A stretch of 36,296 nucleotides of DNA, from assembly GCA_022571255.1 (NCBI GenBank), contig JACZYD010000018.1, forward strand, positions 1-36,296, in the 5' to 3' direction. Below, one piece after another: positions 35,610-36,296 of this stretch. The position numbers and the translations under genes are program-made. The first letter of the stretch is position 1; every line of letters begins with the position of its first letter. The notes beneath the pieces are model-generated. The model worked only from the letters and a program-made list of their open reading frames with translations, had not been told where the DNA came from and ran no database searches. This stretch comes from Bacteroidota bacterium. GTDB lineage: Bacteria; Bacteroidota; Rhodothermia; Rhodothermales; UBA10348.

Positions 35610-36107
35610 TCATTCAACGCGGATATCAACAAGATCAAGCATATTGACGTGGGACCAGGTCTTTCTATTTTTTATGTCTCGAATCACGCTCTTGGACACC
35701 CCGTGGTGGCGGGCTATTTCGGCGTGGCTCTGATACGGCCAGATTAGCGCCGCCTTTATGCTCTTCACGTCCTTTTCCGTCAGCTTGGCTCTTCCGTTAC
35801 GTGAACCTCTGGCCTGGCGATCCTTACTCACCTTGTCCTGCATGTTCTGTAACTGGCTACCGCCACGTAAATGCCTCGGATTACAGCAGGCGGGATTATC
35901 GCACAGGTGCATCACAACGGGTGGCTGATCACCAGCATGTGTTAACCCGTATACCGTTCGGTGTGCTTTTCTGTCTTTCAGATTGTACTGAAACACCCCG
36001 TATCCGTCTCGATCTCTTTTCCCTTGCCACTCCCAGCAGTCATCAGGATCACATTTATTTATCGTTTTCCAGAATCTGGCTACGATTTTCTCTGATTTGG
36101 ACTTCAT
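35610..36107 (-). CDS. HNH endonuclease with C-terminal helix-turn-helix-like region (homing-type)
   Basis: ARFWKTINKCDPDDCWEWQGKRDRDGYGVFQYNLKDRKAHRTVYGLTHAGDQPPVVMHLCDNPACCNPRHLRGGSQLQNMQDKVSKDRQARGSRNGRAKLTEKDVKSIKAAL...HAEIARHHGVSKSVIRDIKNRKTWSHV. Confidence 0.92.
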   Translation of the reverse strand: MKSKSEKIVARFWKTINKCDPDDCWEWQGKRDRDGYGVFQYNLKDRKAHRTVYGLTHAGDQPPVVMHLCDNPACCNPRHLRGGSQLQNMQDKVSKDRQARGSRNGRAKLTEKDVKSIKAALIWPYQSHAEIARHHGVSKSVIRDIKNRKTWSHVNMLDLVDIRVE

Positions 36108-36296
36108 CGCTCTCTTTTTGTTGGGTATGTAATTAAGCCTCGATCACGAAGTGAGAGCCGTCTAAATGCTCACAAGCTTGCGCCGACAGTGATTACCCAA
36201 CGAGAAGAACGATATCTCATCGTAGACAGGAAGTACACTTCCTGACGCAAATTCTTTGCCAAAATCAGAATGTAAACGGTGAAATCATTGCGAAGG

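Noticed and set aside
36227-36244. Perfect inverted repeat CAGGAAGT-AC-ACTTCCTG near the right edge
   Set aside because: Short and isolated, with no T-tract and no known neighbouring gene end in the window. Could be an operator, but there is no supporting context.

Overview
The 36.3 kb window looks like a chromosomal segment of a Bacteroidota/Rhodothermota/Balneolota-type bacterium. This affiliation is inferred from PorD/DUF4835, a T9SS-type C-terminal sorting domain, an S46 peptidase and SBBP/SdrD-like secreted proteins. Confidently readable content: a partial DUF1015 gene at the left edge, tRNA-fMet, tRNA-Leu(TAG) and tRNA-Ser(CGA), a META lipoprotein, a patatin, a phosphopentomutase/alkaline-phosphatase-like metalloenzyme, an S46 dipeptidyl-peptidase, DUF4835/PorD, an HhH outer-membrane-like protein, a large peptidase-MA/beta-propeller/surface-antigen protein, a carbohydrate cluster (two six-hairpin glycosidases plus galM), a molybdenum-hydroxylase locus (2Fe-2S subunit, Moco subunit, MobA-like nucleotidyltransferase, XdhC), SufU, an SBBP/T9SS secreted protein and an HNH endonuclease. 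I found no CRISPR array, defence island or obviously new multi-gene system. The most unusual signal is a set of broken or chimeric loci that the ATG-initiated ORF track hides: (i) a SpoIIE-type phosphatase with an in-frame TGA and no metal-binding N-terminal half; (ii) a DUF2092-like/DUF6515-like chimera with an in-frame TGA and a frameshift; (iii) a signal-peptide/beta-helix gene with a 1-nt frameshift, fused in frame to an IS3 transposase tail; (iv) a truncated DJ-1/PfpI gene; (v) an IS21-type IstA remnant; (vi) a tRNA-Ser(GCT) gene that lacks its 3' end. Family names come from motif recognition by eye; no database search was run.
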